Assembly (NCBI GenBank): GCA_020639235.1
Contig: JACKHC010000001.1
Location: 496,001-560,000 of the forward strand
Source: Phycisphaeraceae bacterium
Lineage (GTDB): Bacteria; Planctomycetota; Phycisphaerae; Phycisphaerales; UBA1924
Length of the DNA stretch: 64,000 nt
Reading direction: 5' to 3'
The notes beneath the pieces were generated by a model, which ran no database searches, was not told the DNA's origin, and saw only the letters and a program-made list of their open reading frames with translations. Positions within the stretch are counted from its first letter, which is position 1. The number at the start of each line of letters is the position of its first letter. Made by a program: the position numbers and the translations under genes. Positions 54,989 through 63,483 of the stretch are shown piece after piece.

Positions 54989-55011
54989 CCGATAATACCG
55001 AGAGTTATCGG
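54989..55011. repeat. 7-bp inverted repeat upstream of the DUF11 gene
   Basis: CCGATAA (54989-54995) and TTATCGG (55005-55011) around nine bases, in an AT-richer stretch between the stop of the 55016 gene and the DUF11 start. Could be a weak terminator for the former or an operator for the latter. Confidence 0.35.
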
Positions 55012-55015
55012 ACGC

Positions 55016-57067
55016 TCAGTCGCTCATGGAGCGGCTATCGCCCACCAACCGCGCCCCCAGATGCTCCGCGTACGCCAGAATCCCCTCCACCGCCCCACGA
55101 GCATCGATATCCCCGTCTCGAAGGTCCCCCGCCTCCAGCACCAACCGAGACACCTGCGCCAGGCCCCGCCTGCCGCTCTCCCCCCAATCATCGAACGCGC
55201 CCGCCGCAGCACCCGAGTCAACAGGCTCGCGTTCGCCCGATCCCCGCGCCCGCTCCCGCAACATCCCGATCAACTCCAGCAACCCCGCGCGCGACTCCGC
55301 GTGCTCGATCGCGTCCGCCGCGATCGCAACCTCCCCGCCCACCATCTTTATGCATGCCTCTTCCACGCCCGCCCGCACACGCTCCGCCGCCGCGCGCACG
55401 CCACGCTCATCGAACTCCGCAGCACCCAATCCATTCACCGCCGCAACCTCACCCGCATCTCCCGCCGTCGCGACCAATCCGATCAATCGCAACAGCCGCT
55501 CATGCAACTCCGTCAATCGCGCCGCCTCGCCATCATCACCGCGCGCCCACGCCATCAGCCGCGCCGACCGCGCACCCGCCATCTGCCGCGCCAGCTCTCT
55601 CCCCACACCGCCCGACGCCCGATCCATCGATGAGCCCGCCGCCGCCAGCGCCCGCTCCGCATCGCCCGGTTCAACCGACTCCAGAATCACCTCCAGCCGC
55701 GCAAGCCGGTCCCCCGCCTCCGCCCGCGTCTCTTCTTCCAAGGCCATCACGCCCAACCCCGAAACCACGCCTGCAGCCGCCAGCGATGCAGCATCACCCC
55801 GCGCCGCAAGCGCCCGCTCCCATTCCCCGCACGCCAGCGCCCGACGCATCGTCTCAACCAACCCGCGATGACTCGCGATCAGACTCACCGTCCCCGGATC
55901 GCGCAGCCGCCCCGGCTCACCCGCCACCGCCACCAACTCCGCCAGCACACTCCCCTCCAATGCCTCGTACGCCCGAAGCGTCAGCCGCCAACCCTTCTGC
56001 TGCTCACGCCCCACGCCCTCCGCCCGAACCCCCGGCATCCCCCGCTGCGCCACGCACACACCCAGCACACGCTCCGCCACCCGCAGAAACCCATCATCCA
56101 AACCGCGTATCAACACCCCCTCCACACCCGACCCCAAAGCCCGGGTATCCAGCCCGCCCCGACGCAGCACGCCAATCAACCGAAGCACCCGCGCCGCCCG
56201 CGCCAGCCGCTCAAGCCCCTCGACATCCCGCGCCCCGCACGCCCGCACGATCGCCCCCTCGAGCGAACCCGCCGCGCCAGACGCCGCCCCGAACTCAACC
56301 GCCGCCAGCCCCGGCCCCCACACCGCATCCGCAATCGCCCGCGCGATCCGATCCCGAGTCCGGCGGCTCGCATCCCCCAACCGATCCGACCCGATCTCCC
56401 CGAGCAACCGCGCGCACGCCGCCCGCGCCGCATCGCCAAGAACCGCCCCGCCCACGCTGAGCGCCGCGTCCGCCACCAGCCGATCCCCATCCTCAAATCG
56501 TTCCTCACGCGGGTACATCGCCTCGTGCGCCCGCGCCAACCCGTTGTAGCGCAGGTCCGTCGCGCGCACCGCAACATCATCCGGTGCACCCGTCGCCACC
56601 GGCGCGTCCACGAACCGCCGCAGCGCACTCCGCGCCCGCTGGTACGCCACCACCGCCACCTCGGGCGCACCCTCGCCGCGCGCCGCCAACGCCAACTCCA
56701 TGTAACGCCCCGCCATCGCATCGATATCACCCAGCCCCCGCGCGATCGTCACCCCCAACATCCCGCTCCGCCACCCATCGGAATACACATCCAGCCACGG
56801 CGTCATCAACCACACCGCATCAACCCGCGCCCGCAACTTCAACCGCTCGCTCAGCGTCAGATCCGCGTCCGCCCCAGCGCGCTCCAGCGCCTCCGCCCGC
56901 GCCCCCAGCGCCTCAATCTCGTGATTCAGCCGATCCACCACATCCACCAGCGCACTCGTCTCAATCGTGGGCCGCTCCGGCGCACTCAGATCCAGCACCT
57001 GCGCACCCGCCGCGCCGCACGCCCACGCGCACCACACCAGCGCTGGAAACCCCGCCGCATGCCTCAT
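55016..57067 (-). CDS. Exported protein of unknown function, Ala/Arg-rich helical
   Basis: 683 residues. Signal peptide about 1-22 (ALVWCAWACGAAGA). The rest is alpha-helical and rich in Ala, Arg, Leu, Glu, with a heptad-like stretch near residues 40-80 and an AHEAMYPREER segment; no motif recognised. It could be a helical repeat (TPR-like) scaffold. Its ATG overlaps the stop of the upstream GT4 gene (ATGA), so it is translated with a glycosyltransferase and truA. Amino acid composition is close to what out-of-frame GC-rich DNA gives, but the signal peptide, coupling and length support a real gene. Confidence 0.65.
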   Translation of the reverse strand: MRHAAGFPALVWCAWACGAAGAQVLDLSAPERPTIETSALVDVVDRLNHEIEALGARAEALERAGADADLTLSERLKLRARVDAVWLMTPWLDVYSDGWRSGMLGVTIARGLGDIDAMAGRYMELALAARGEGAPEVAVVAYQRARSALRRFVDAPVATGAPDDVAVRATDLRYNGLARAHEAMYPREERFEDGDRLVADAALSVGGAVLGDAARAACARLLGEIGSDRLGDASRRTRDRIARAIADAVWGPGLAAVEFGAASGAAGSLEGAIVRACGARDVEGLERLARAARVLRLIGVLRRGGLDTRALGSGVEGVLIRGLDDGFLRVAERVLGVCVAQRGMPGVRAEGVGREQQKGWRLTLRAYEALEGSVLAELVAVAGEPGRLRDPGTVSLIASHRGLVETMRRALACGEWERALAARGDAASLAAAGVVSGLGVMALEEETRAEAGDRLARLEVILESVEPGDAERALAAAGSSMDRASGGVGRELARQMAGARSARLMAWARGDDGEAARLTELHERLLRLIGLVATAGDAGEVAAVNGLGAAEFDERGVRAAAERVRAGVEEACIKMVGGEVAIAADAIEHAESRAGLLELIGMLRERARGSGEREPVDSGAAAGAFDDWGESGRRGLAQVSRLVLEAGDLRDGDIDARGAVEGILAYAEHLGARLVGDSRSMSD

Positions 57068-58263
57068 CCGCCCCGCGCCTCCCTCACCGCTCGCTCGTAC
57101 ACACGCTCCAGATCATCCACCATCGCTCGCGCATCAAACCGCGCCCGCACCCGCTCCCGCGCCGCGCTCGCCATCACCCGCGCCCGGTCCGCATTATCGA
57201 GCATCCACATCACCGCCTCACGCAGCCCCGCAACATCGCCCGCGCCCACCAGCCGCCCCGTTCTTCGATCCTCGCACACCTCCCCGGTTCCCTCGATATC
57301 CGTCGCCACCACCGGCACGCCGCACAACATCGCCTGCACCACGACCCGAGGCAATCCCTCTCGATAACTCGGATGCACCAACACATCCATCGCCCGAATC
57401 AACCCCGGAATCCGCTCCGGCTCAACCAACCTCGTCATCACCACCGAGTCACGCAAACCCATCCCCGCGATGCGCTCTGTCAGCCGCCCCCGCCATAGCC
57501 CGTCGCCCACCCACAACAACTTCATCCGCGCATCAGCCCGCAGCACATCGCTCAGCGCATCGAGCACATCGTCGTGCCCCTTCAACTCAAACAACCGCGC
57601 CACCGTCCCGATCACGATGTCCTCATCACCTAGCCCCAGCGCCGACCGAATCGCCTCCCTCGTCTCACCCGCGCCCACATCGTCATAAGCACCCATCTCC
57701 ATCCCCGAGATCACGGTCTCGTACTGCTCACGCCGACCAATCCCCGCTTCCAAATACCGCTCGCGGAGCGAGTCGCTCACCGTCACCATCACATCGCATC
57801 GCTTCGCAGCCCACCGCTCGCTCATCACATAGATGCGGTTCTTCCACCACCGCTCATGCTCATGAAACGCCGACCCATGCACCGTGTGCACCACGCCAGG
57901 GCGGGGATGATGGGAGGGGCCCCATGCGGCGCCGCGTCCCACCACCCCCGCCTTCGACGAATGCGTGTGCACGACATCCGGCTCCACGCGCTCGATCAGC
58001 GCCCGCAGCTCCCGCCGCGCCCGCCAATCCTTCACCGGATGAACCTCCCGCACCATCGACGGCACCACATGCCGCGCGATCCCGCGCCCGTCCCCCGTGC
58101 GGAACGCATCGATCCGCTCCGTCATCGAACCCTCGGGCCCGTACACCGGCCCGTGCGCCACATGCACCTCGCTCCCCCGCCGCGCCAGCTCCTCACTCGC
58201 AACAACCACCGTTTCCTGCGAGCCCCCCAGAATCATCCGCGTTGACACATTCAGGATGCGCAC
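57064..58263 (-). CDS. Glycosyltransferase family 4
   Basis: 399 residues from GTG 58263 (VRILNVSTRMILGGSQ), which lies behind GGAGG; an ATG at 58305 is the alternative. Gly-rich acceptor loop LGGSQETV, VVHTHSSKAGVVGRGAA and the helix VHTVHGSAFHEHER are typical of WcaC/WbnK-like GT4; the donor-binding segment has GTVARLFELKGHDDVLDAL and the EX7E in EGLPRVVVQ. Short overlap with the end of truA. This glycosyltransferase is far from the main locus and may act on a separate glycan. Confidence 0.87.
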   Translation of the reverse strand: MRILNVSTRMILGGSQETVVVASEELARRGSEVHVAHGPVYGPEGSMTERIDAFRTGDGRGIARHVVPSMVREVHPVKDWRARRELRALIERVEPDVVHTHSSKAGVVGRGAAWGPSHHPRPGVVHTVHGSAFHEHERWWKNRIYVMSERWAAKRCDVMVTVSDSLRERYLEAGIGRREQYETVISGMEMGAYDDVGAGETREAIRSALGLGDEDIVIGTVARLFELKGHDDVLDALSDVLRADARMKLLWVGDGLWRGRLTERIAGMGLRDSVVMTRLVEPERIPGLIRAMDVLVHPSYREGLPRVVVQAMLCGVPVVATDIEGTGEVCEDRRTGRLVGAGDVAGLREAVMWMLDNADRARVMASAARERVRARFDARAMVDDLERVYERAVREARGG

Positions 58264-59081
58264 GACGCTTCCCCATCCTCCGGATACCGCATCCACATCA
58301 AACACAATCCCTGCGCCGGCATCGTCATCCCCGCCGCCCGCCGATCCCGCGCTTCCAGAATCCGCTCCATATCCCCCGGCCCCTTCTTCCCCTTCCCGAC
58401 ATCAACAAGTGTCCCCGCGATGATCCGCACCATGTTGTAGAGAAACCCGCCCCCCGAAACATCAATCTGAATCAACCCCGCCTCGGGCCGCGCCACGCTG
58501 CACGCAAACACCCGCCGCACCGTGGACTCCCGCCCGTGACCCGCCGCCGCGAACGAAGCAAAGTCGTGCTCGCCCACCAACCGCCGCGCCGCATCCTGCA
58601 TCGCCGCGTGATCCAGGTCCTCCCACATCCAGTGCACGAACCGCCGATCCCGAATCGGGCGCAGACGCCCCGTCCGAATCGAATACCGATACCCCTTGCT
58701 CACGCAATCCCGAATCGGATCAAAGTCATCCCGCGTGCGCCGCAAATCCGTGATCACCACATCCTCGGGCAGCCGCGAGTTCACGGCCAACCCCAGCCGC
58801 TCATCCACCGGCCCCCGGCGCTCATCACTCGTCGTAAACGCCGCCGTCTGCATCACCGCGTGCACGCCCGAGTCGGTGCGGCTCGCGCCCAGCACGCTCA
58901 CCTCCTCGCGCACCACATCACGGATCGCAACCTCCAATACATGCTGCACCGTCCGCAGGTCAGTCCGCTCTCGAGTCGGGGGCGCGCCGTCTGGATGTTG
59001 GACATCCACCAGCGGCCGCTGCGCCTGCCATCCGCAGAAGTCCGTCCCGTCATACGCAACCGTCATCCGATACCGGGGCAT
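58251..59081 (-). CDS. truA: tRNA pseudouridine synthase A
   Basis: Makes pseudouridine at tRNA positions 38-40. 276 residues from ATG 59081 (MPRYRMTVAYDGTDFCGW). Catalytic Asp in GASRTDSGVHA, plus RSRLPEDVVI-like NSRLPEDVV and YRYSIRTG and the late GGGFLYNMVRIIAGTLVDVGKG. There is an extra loop of about 15 residues between WQAQ and TVQHVLE (PDGAPPTRERTD), slightly longer than usual. Head of the truA-GT4-unknown unit. Confidence 0.95.
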   Translation of the reverse strand: MPRYRMTVAYDGTDFCGWQAQRPLVDVQHPDGAPPTRERTDLRTVQHVLEVAIRDVVREEVSVLGASRTDSGVHAVMQTAAFTTSDERRGPVDERLGLAVNSRLPEDVVITDLRRTRDDFDPIRDCVSKGYRYSIRTGRLRPIRDRRFVHWMWEDLDHAAMQDAARRLVGEHDFASFAAAGHGRESTVRRVFACSVARPEAGLIQIDVSGGGFLYNMVRIIAGTLVDVGKGKKGPGDMERILEARDRRAAGMTMPAQGLCLMWMRYPEDGEASCAS

Positions 59082-59585
59082 CCACGCAGCATACGCCCGC
59101 CGATTCCTCCTCAAATATCCCCATCCGCCCGCCCGAATCGCCATCGCTCCCGCCGCCCCGTCGCCGGGCAACGCACCCGAGATAAACCGGAATTAATGTC
59201 ACACAAACCTCGTGGGCGCAACGACTTTCGTGAAACCGGCGCCCCGCCGCCGGCGAATACAGACTCAGGGAGAGAGCCCCGCTCGTTGCCAGTCCCGGAA
59301 AGTAAGTGCGTCTTTCCGAACTCGAAACGACACGGGAACGCTGGCCTTGCCCACGGGGGCATCCCGGCCGCACAGGGGCCGGGACCCTCAGTCAGTTCGT
59401 TCAATCTCTCACGCTCCCTGGTCGGTGACCCCTGCCGGGCAACACACACTCCGCCCGACAAGAGCACCGTGTTCCCTCTCTCCTGTGCGTGGCCGTCTGT
59501 GCACGATCCTCCGTTGCACCGGCGGCTTTTTATTCGCATCAGGGCGCCACCGCTTGTCGGCGCAATCGCAAGCGATGCGATCATC
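59082..59585. other. 504-bp gene-free stretch with several hairpins
   Basis: No convincing coding frame on either strand. It contains the perfect stem TCCCGGCC/GGCCGGGA (59362-59369 with 59377-59384), a CCGGCG/CGCCGG hairpin near 59240, a short TTTTTA tract at about 59526-59532, and at 59549-59580 a stretch resembling 52199-52232 (GCCACCGCTT ... AAGCGATGC). The density of hairpins fits a structured RNA, but I recognise none of the common bacterial RNAs (RNase P, tmRNA, SRP, 6S, frequent riboswitches). It also holds the upstream region of truA. Confidence 0.5.
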
Positions 59586-60704
59586 TCAATGCCCAAACAA
59601 GTTCGTCGCCGCGAACATCCCCTCCGCCTCGAAGTACGTAAGCGCCTCATCCACCGAACCGAAGATCTTCGTCGCCGTCTCAGTGATGAACGGCGAGGGC
59701 GCCTTCCGCGGCTTCCAGATCACATACACCTCTTTCGTGTGCTCGAACGCGTGGTGCAACTCCCGCTCCACGCCCGAGGACAACCCCGGAATCCCGCCCG
59801 CCAACTCCGGGATGTACGACACGATCATGTGCGACTGATCCACCAGCTTGAAGTCGCGCATGTAGATCTGCCCATCAATGTCCCCCGCGATGTCCAGCAC
59901 CTCGCGCACCTTCACGCGCAACACCGGGGCACCGCGCGACCCGCCGTACGCGTGCGGCTCAATATCCAGAAAGTCCCGACCGTCCTTCGCCGCCGCGATC
60001 GCATTGTCCAGCAGCAGCTTCTCGTCCACATCCGCCGGATCGAACGTAATGAAATGGTCCGCCAGCTCCGCCCGGAACCGCTCGATCTCCTCCAGAACCT
60101 CCGGCATGTCCACCACATGACTCATCGGGAAACTCGGGTACACCTTCTTCATCGCGGGCCGGCAGATCAGCCGGAAGCAGGTCCGCGTCGTCTGCTGATG
60201 GCGCCCGCGGCTCAGAATGTAGAACGGCTTGCCCATCGCCTGCGCCATCAGTTCCGTCGCGAGAATCTCCTCCTCGCGCCACACCATGCAGTCCTTGAGC
60301 GTCGCATCAATCTCGTGGTCCCGATGCAACCGATGGTGCACCACCTCGATGTTGTCCACCACGCAGATGAACAGATCAGGATCGAGCTTGTGAATCTGGT
60401 CGAAGTCGAACGCCGCGAACAACCCGTGCCGCCACCGGAAGGTCGCGTGCGTGTTCACGATCATGTTCTCGACGCCCTTGCTCTCGGCGATGATGTCCTT
60501 GAACGCCGCACGACGGAGCGAGTTCAGCCGGCTCCACGGCAGGTCCAGAATCCGACCCTCCCGGATGTCCCGCCCCTCCGCGTACATCATGTCCCCCACA
60601 TTGAACATCGCCAGCGACTCCCCCTGCGCGCCCGCGAAGTCCACCGCCCCCTGCAAATACGCCTTCTTGTCCACCCCCACCTGACCCGTCACGATCGCGC
60701 GCAT
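59586..60704 (-). CDS. P-loop NTPase fused to a nucleoside 2-deoxyribosyltransferase-like domain
   Basis: 372 residues. N-terminal segment MRAIVTGQVGVDKKAYLQ looks like a P-loop (GxxGxxK) of a nucleotide kinase-like fold, followed by THATFRWRHGLFAAFDF and VVDNIEVVHHRL. The C-terminal third reads YMRDFKLVDQSHMIVSY, GLSSGVERELHHAF, TKEVYVIWKPRKAPSPF and IFGSVDEALTYF, the order D-x-x-VxY, G-x-x-x-E-x-x-x-A, VYVI-x-SPF of nucleoside deoxyribosyltransferase-like proteins, where the Glu is the nucleophile. I infer a nucleotide-handling enzyme; the exact reaction is unknown. Monocistronic. Confidence 0.7.
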   Translation of the reverse strand: MRAIVTGQVGVDKKAYLQGAVDFAGAQGESLAMFNVGDMMYAEGRDIREGRILDLPWSRLNSLRRAAFKDIIAESKGVENMIVNTHATFRWRHGLFAAFDFDQIHKLDPDLFICVVDNIEVVHHRLHRDHEIDATLKDCMVWREEEILATELMAQAMGKPFYILSRGRHQQTTRTCFRLICRPAMKKVYPSFPMSHVVDMPEVLEEIERFRAELADHFITFDPADVDEKLLLDNAIAAAKDGRDFLDIEPHAYGGSRGAPVLRVKVREVLDIAGDIDGQIYMRDFKLVDQSHMIVSYIPELAGGIPGLSSGVERELHHAFEHTKEVYVIWKPRKAPSPFITETATKIFGSVDEALTYFEAEGMFAATNLFGH

Positions 60705-60791
60705 ACACCGGCTCCCAGTTCTTCGTGTTCACGAGTCCACCGGGCCCACCGCGCCCGATCCACTACTCAGTATACGAGTCCACACCGGTGC

Positions 60792-60819
60792 CATGGCCCA
60801 GCCCGAAGGGTGAGCCATG
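60792..60819. repeat. Dispersed palindrome, copy 2 (CATGG...CCATG family)
   Basis: Left arm CATGGCCCAGCCC, loop GAA, right arm GGGTGAGCCATG, with one mismatch and one bulged base. Lies in the divergent gap between the P-loop/NDT fusion and the lipoprotein gene. Confidence 0.55.
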
Positions 60820-60902
60820 TCGTCAGCCCTCCTATCGTTCATTTCCAACTGTCACATCTCCCGACCAGCCCTCACGACTCCGCACCACCGAGGCGCTCAT
60901 CC

Positions 60903-61580
60903 ATGAAACTTCACTTAATCCTCATCCTCGCCGCCGCGCTCCTCCTCCCCGCATGCACCTCCGGCATCCCCATCACCATCACATCCATCGCCGACCCCGA
61001 CGCCAACCTCGCCGCCGTCCAAACATTCGACCTCGCCCAGACCTCCACCAACGAACCCCTCATCGAGAAGAACCTCCTCCGCATCGCCGAGCGCGAACTC
61101 ACATCCCGCGGCCTCGCGCGCAACACCACCAATCCCGATGTCCTCGTCGCCATCCTGGGAGACACCGACGAACGCCGCGAGTACGTCCCGCCCTCAACCT
61201 CCTACACGCCTTACTACGAGCCCGGCGACTCCTTCACCATCACGCGCAAGCGCACCGTCAACGGCACCGTCGTCCGCTCACGCCAGCGCATCCACACAAC
61301 CGGCGACTGGGTCTACATCCCCCACACTGCCCCCGGCTACGAGCGCACCGTCTTCCGCAAGTCCATCACCATCCGACTCCTCGACGCCGGCGCCACGACC
61401 GACAACTCGGATGGATCCGGCTTTGATGCCGTACCAATCTGGGAAGCCACCGTCACCAACATCAGCACAGAGCCGGACCTCCTCAAACTCGCGCCGCTCA
61501 TGATCCGCGAAGCACTCGCCGAGTTCCCCGCGCCCACCGGCAAGCCCTCGCGCCGCGCAGTCTATCCCAGCAACAAGTGA
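60903..61580 (+). CDS. DUF4136-like lipoprotein
   Basis: 225 residues. Lipoprotein signal MKLHLILILAAALLLPAC with lipobox LPAC (cysteine near residue 18), substrate for Lgt. The body begins with LAAVQTFDLAQTS, then an alternating strand/helix pattern (ERELTSRGLARNTTNPDVLVAI, then the late APLMIREALAEFP), which is the DUF4136 pattern: conserved TF at the start, a DVLV strand, and a C-terminal helix. Likely an outer-membrane or periplasm-facing lipoprotein; role unknown. Monocistronic. Confidence 0.82.
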   Translation: MKLHLILILAAALLLPACTSGIPITITSIADPDANLAAVQTFDLAQTSTNEPLIEKNLLRIAERELTSRGLARNTTNPDVLVAILGDTDERREYVPPSTSYTPYYEPGDSFTITRKRTVNGTVVRSRQRIHTTGDWVYIPHTAPGYERTVFRKSITIRLLDAGATTDNSDGSGFDAVPIWEATVTNISTEPDLLKLAPLMIREALAEFPAPTGKPSRRAVYPSNK

Positions 61581-61618
61581 AGCAAAGGCGATTTCGCAAG
61601 CACAAATTCGGCCGCTCC

Positions 61619-61646
61619 TTGACACATAAGCAATCGATGATATATT
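61619..61646 (+). promoter_or_regulatory. Sigma-70-type promoter of the arsR-like operon (leaderless)
   Basis: TTGACA (61619-61624), 16-bp spacer, TATATT (61641-61646). The expected transcription start, six or seven bases after the -10, is the A of the ATG at 61653, and there is no Shine-Dalgarno, so the mRNA should be leaderless. The best sigma-70 match in the window. Confidence 0.75.
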
Positions 61647-61652
61647 ACCCCC

Positions 61653-62018
61653 ATGAGCCGACTCGCAGCCGACGCCTCAGTCTTCCACGCCATCGCCGAT
61701 CCCACCCGCCGCGCGATCCTCGACCTCCTCCGCGAAGGCGAACAGACCGTTTCAGCCATGTTCGAGGCCATCCGCAAGCGTGTCCGCAAAATGACCCAGC
61801 CCGCGTTCTCACAACACCTCGCCGTGCTCCGCGGCGCGGGCCTCGTCTCCGTCCGCCGCGAAGGCCGCCACCGTCTCTACTCGTTCCGCTTCGCACCGCT
61901 CGAAGAAGTCGTCGATTGGGTCGCGCATTATGAGGCATTCTGGAGCGAGAAACTCGACAACCTCTCCCGCTACATCGATCGCTCGCCGAAGCGCGTCAAA
62001 CGAAAAGGCACATCATGA
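61653..62018 (+). CDS. ArsR-family transcriptional regulator
   Basis: 121 residues, a single winged helix-turn-helix. FHAIADPTRRAILDLLREGE, the recognition helix region KMTQPAFSQHLAVLRGAGLVS and wing VRREGRHRLYSF are typical. No Cys-rich metal site is visible, which fits the subgroup encoded with an AHSA1/SRPBCC partner; that subgroup senses something other than heavy metals. The next ATG overlaps its stop by 4 bases. Leaderless start (see the promoter entry), so autoregulation at the promoter is likely. Confidence 0.9.
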   Translation: MSRLAADASVFHAIADPTRRAILDLLREGEQTVSAMFEAIRKRVRKMTQPAFSQHLAVLRGAGLVSVRREGRHRLYSFRFAPLEEVVDWVAHYEAFWSEKLDNLSRYIDRSPKRVKRKGTS

Positions 62019-62629
62019 TGGCGCACGCGCAACGCAAAGTCCTGCGCAAGGTCTTCGAGTATGACCAACCGCCCGAAGTCGTCTGGCACGCGCTCACCGA
62101 CCGCCGCGCCCTCGCCGAATGGCTCATGCCCAACAACTTCGAGCCAATCCTCGGCCACGAGTTCATGTTCAAGGTCGATGGCTTCACCAAAAAAATGTCC
62201 GGCGTCACACGATGCAAGGTTCTCGAGCTCGAACCGCTCAAACACATGGTCTGGTCGTGGGCCATCGAAGCCGTGCCCGGCGGCAAAAACCTTCCACCCA
62301 TGCAGGTCTCGTGGGACCTCGAACCAACCGCCACCGGCACGCGCCTCATCTTCCAGCAGACCGGCCTCGAAGCGCTCCCGCCGTTCATGCGCTTCTCCAT
62401 GAAGTTCGGCTGGGGAACAATGCACAAACGCTGGATCAGGAAAGTCATGGCACGAATCCGCCGCAAATCCGACGGATCAACATCCTTCACACCCGGCGCT
62501 TTCGTCCTCGAAAAGCTCTGCTACAAGACCCGCTCCATCAATCCAGAGGACAACATCACACTCGCGCCCACCCGCGAACAAGCCGCCCGAATCAACGAAC
62601 ATGACAACACACCATCCCAAGTGGGATAA
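62015..62629 (+). CDS. SRPBCC/AHSA1-family protein
   Basis: 204 residues. The N-terminus VLRKVFEYDQPPEVVWHALTDRRALAEWLMP is the usual AHSA1-like opening (two strands, helix, DxxxLxxW), followed by hydrophobic-cavity strands and the closing LIFQQTGLEAL. The last 45 residues, Arg/Lys-rich then NEHDNTPSQ, are extra. Coupled to the ArsR gene by ATGA; in other bacteria such pairs respond to small hydrophobic molecules. Ligand unknown. Confidence 0.86.
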   Translation: MMAHAQRKVLRKVFEYDQPPEVVWHALTDRRALAEWLMPNNFEPILGHEFMFKVDGFTKKMSGVTRCKVLELEPLKHMVWSWAIEAVPGGKNLPPMQVSWDLEPTATGTRLIFQQTGLEALPPFMRFSMKFGWGTMHKRWIRKVMARIRRKSDGSTSFTPGAFVLEKLCYKTRSINPEDNITLAPTREQAARINEHDNTPSQVG

Positions 62630-62678
62630 TCCACCGAGTCACGCAGCACACTAGATCCACGCATCGAAGGGACACCCC

Positions 62679-63341
62679 ATGAAACTTAACCGTTCACTCC
62701 TCGCGCACGCAGTCATCGCCTCCATCGCCGTCACCGGCCTCGCCATCGCAAACCAGGACGGCGACCACGAAGGCGCCGGCGCGCCCGCCGATGTCGGCGC
62801 CTTCAAGATGATCCTGGGCGACAAGAAAATGGACGACCCCAACGCCATGGCCGAATGGATGGCGCTGGGCCAGCCCGGCGAGCCGCACAAGTTCCTCGCA
62901 AAGTTCAACGGCGAATGGAAAACCACCATGCGCATGTCCATGGACCCCTCCCAGCCCCCGACGGAGTCCTTCGGCCGCGCGTGGTTCGAGCCCGTCCTCG
63001 GCGGCCGGTTCATGCAACAGAAACTCGCCATCCCCATGATGGGCATGCCCTACGAAGGCCTCGGCTTCCTCGGCTTCGACAACACCACCCGCATGTTCAC
63101 CCAATCGTGGATGAACTCCATGAGCACCGATGTCCTCATGTCAAAGGGCTCAATCAACCGCGAAGGCAACCAGATCACCATGTTCGGCGAGATGAACGAG
63201 CCCGGCACCGGCGAGGTCGGCAAGGTCGTCAAGTTCCTCTACCGCTTCGACAGCGACGACAAGTTCATGTTCGAAGTCTGGGAAGTCATGTACGGCGATC
63301 CCTGGAAAGTCTTCGAGATCGAATACAACCGCAAGAAGTAA
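62679..63341 (+). CDS. DUF1579-family exported protein
   Basis: 220 residues with a signal peptide (about 1-25, [18 protein letters not shown]). [14 protein letters not shown], a Trp/Phe-rich core, [38 protein letters not shown] and [20 protein letters not shown] are hallmarks of DUF1579 (a lipocalin-like barrel). ATG 62679 with AAGGGA upstream. It follows the ArsR/AHSA1 pair 50 bases on, so the three could be one operon. Function not known. Confidence 0.85.
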   Translation: MKLNRSLLAHAVIASIAVTGLAIANQDGDHEGAGAPADVGAFKMILGDKKMDDPNAMAEWMALGQPGEPHKFLAKFNGEWKTTMRMSMDPSQPPTESFGRAWFEPVLGGRFMQQKLAIPMMGMPYEGLGFLGFDNTTRMFTQSWMNSMSTDVLMSKGSINREGNQITMFGEMNEPGTGEVGKVVKFLYRFDSDDKFMFEVWEVMYGDPWKVFEIEYNRKK

Positions 63342-63354
63342 TCACCCACTCCGC

Positions 63355-63397
63355 GCGGCGTGGCTCATCTCGACGCCCGTCGAGCGAGCCACGCCGC
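63355..63397. repeat. Dispersed palindrome, copy 3: 12-bp arms with inner 7-bp stem
   Basis: Outer arms GCGGCGTGGCTC (63355-63366) and GAGCCACGCCGC (63386-63397) are perfect; inside, CTCGACG (63369-63375) pairs with CGTCGAG (63378-63384). The AT and C between them are the only unpaired bases outside the CC loop. Shares TGGCTC...GAGCCA with the copies at 27312 and 60792. Lies between the DUF1579 gene and sucD. Confidence 0.8.
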
Positions 63398-63426
63398 CCG
63401 CTCACCAAGCCACCCCACCAGCCCCC

Positions 63427-63450
63427 GCCCCCGCGCGGGGGCTGTGTTAT
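63427..63450 (+). terminator. Palindromic terminator after DUF1579 gene
   Basis: Perfect 16-bp palindrome GCCCCCGCGCGGGGGC (63427-63442) followed by TGTGTTATT. The T-tract is weak, so it may be an imperfect intrinsic terminator. Confidence 0.6.
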
Positions 63451-63483
63451 TCTCACCCCGACGCAACACGGAGAAACGCGAAC

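Noticed and set aside
59586..60704. Sulfotransferase role for the P-loop/NDT-like protein
   Set aside because: Its N-terminal loop does not resemble the PAPS-binding 5'-PSB loop and the C-terminus fits deoxyribosyltransferase-like proteins.
56967..61580. 1537-residue plus-strand reading frame running across truA, GT4 and the 59586 gene
   Set aside because: Over most of its length it is antisense to three genes with clear family signatures, is Arg/Pro/His-rich and has no motif. Only its end (from ATG 60903) is a real lipoprotein gene.
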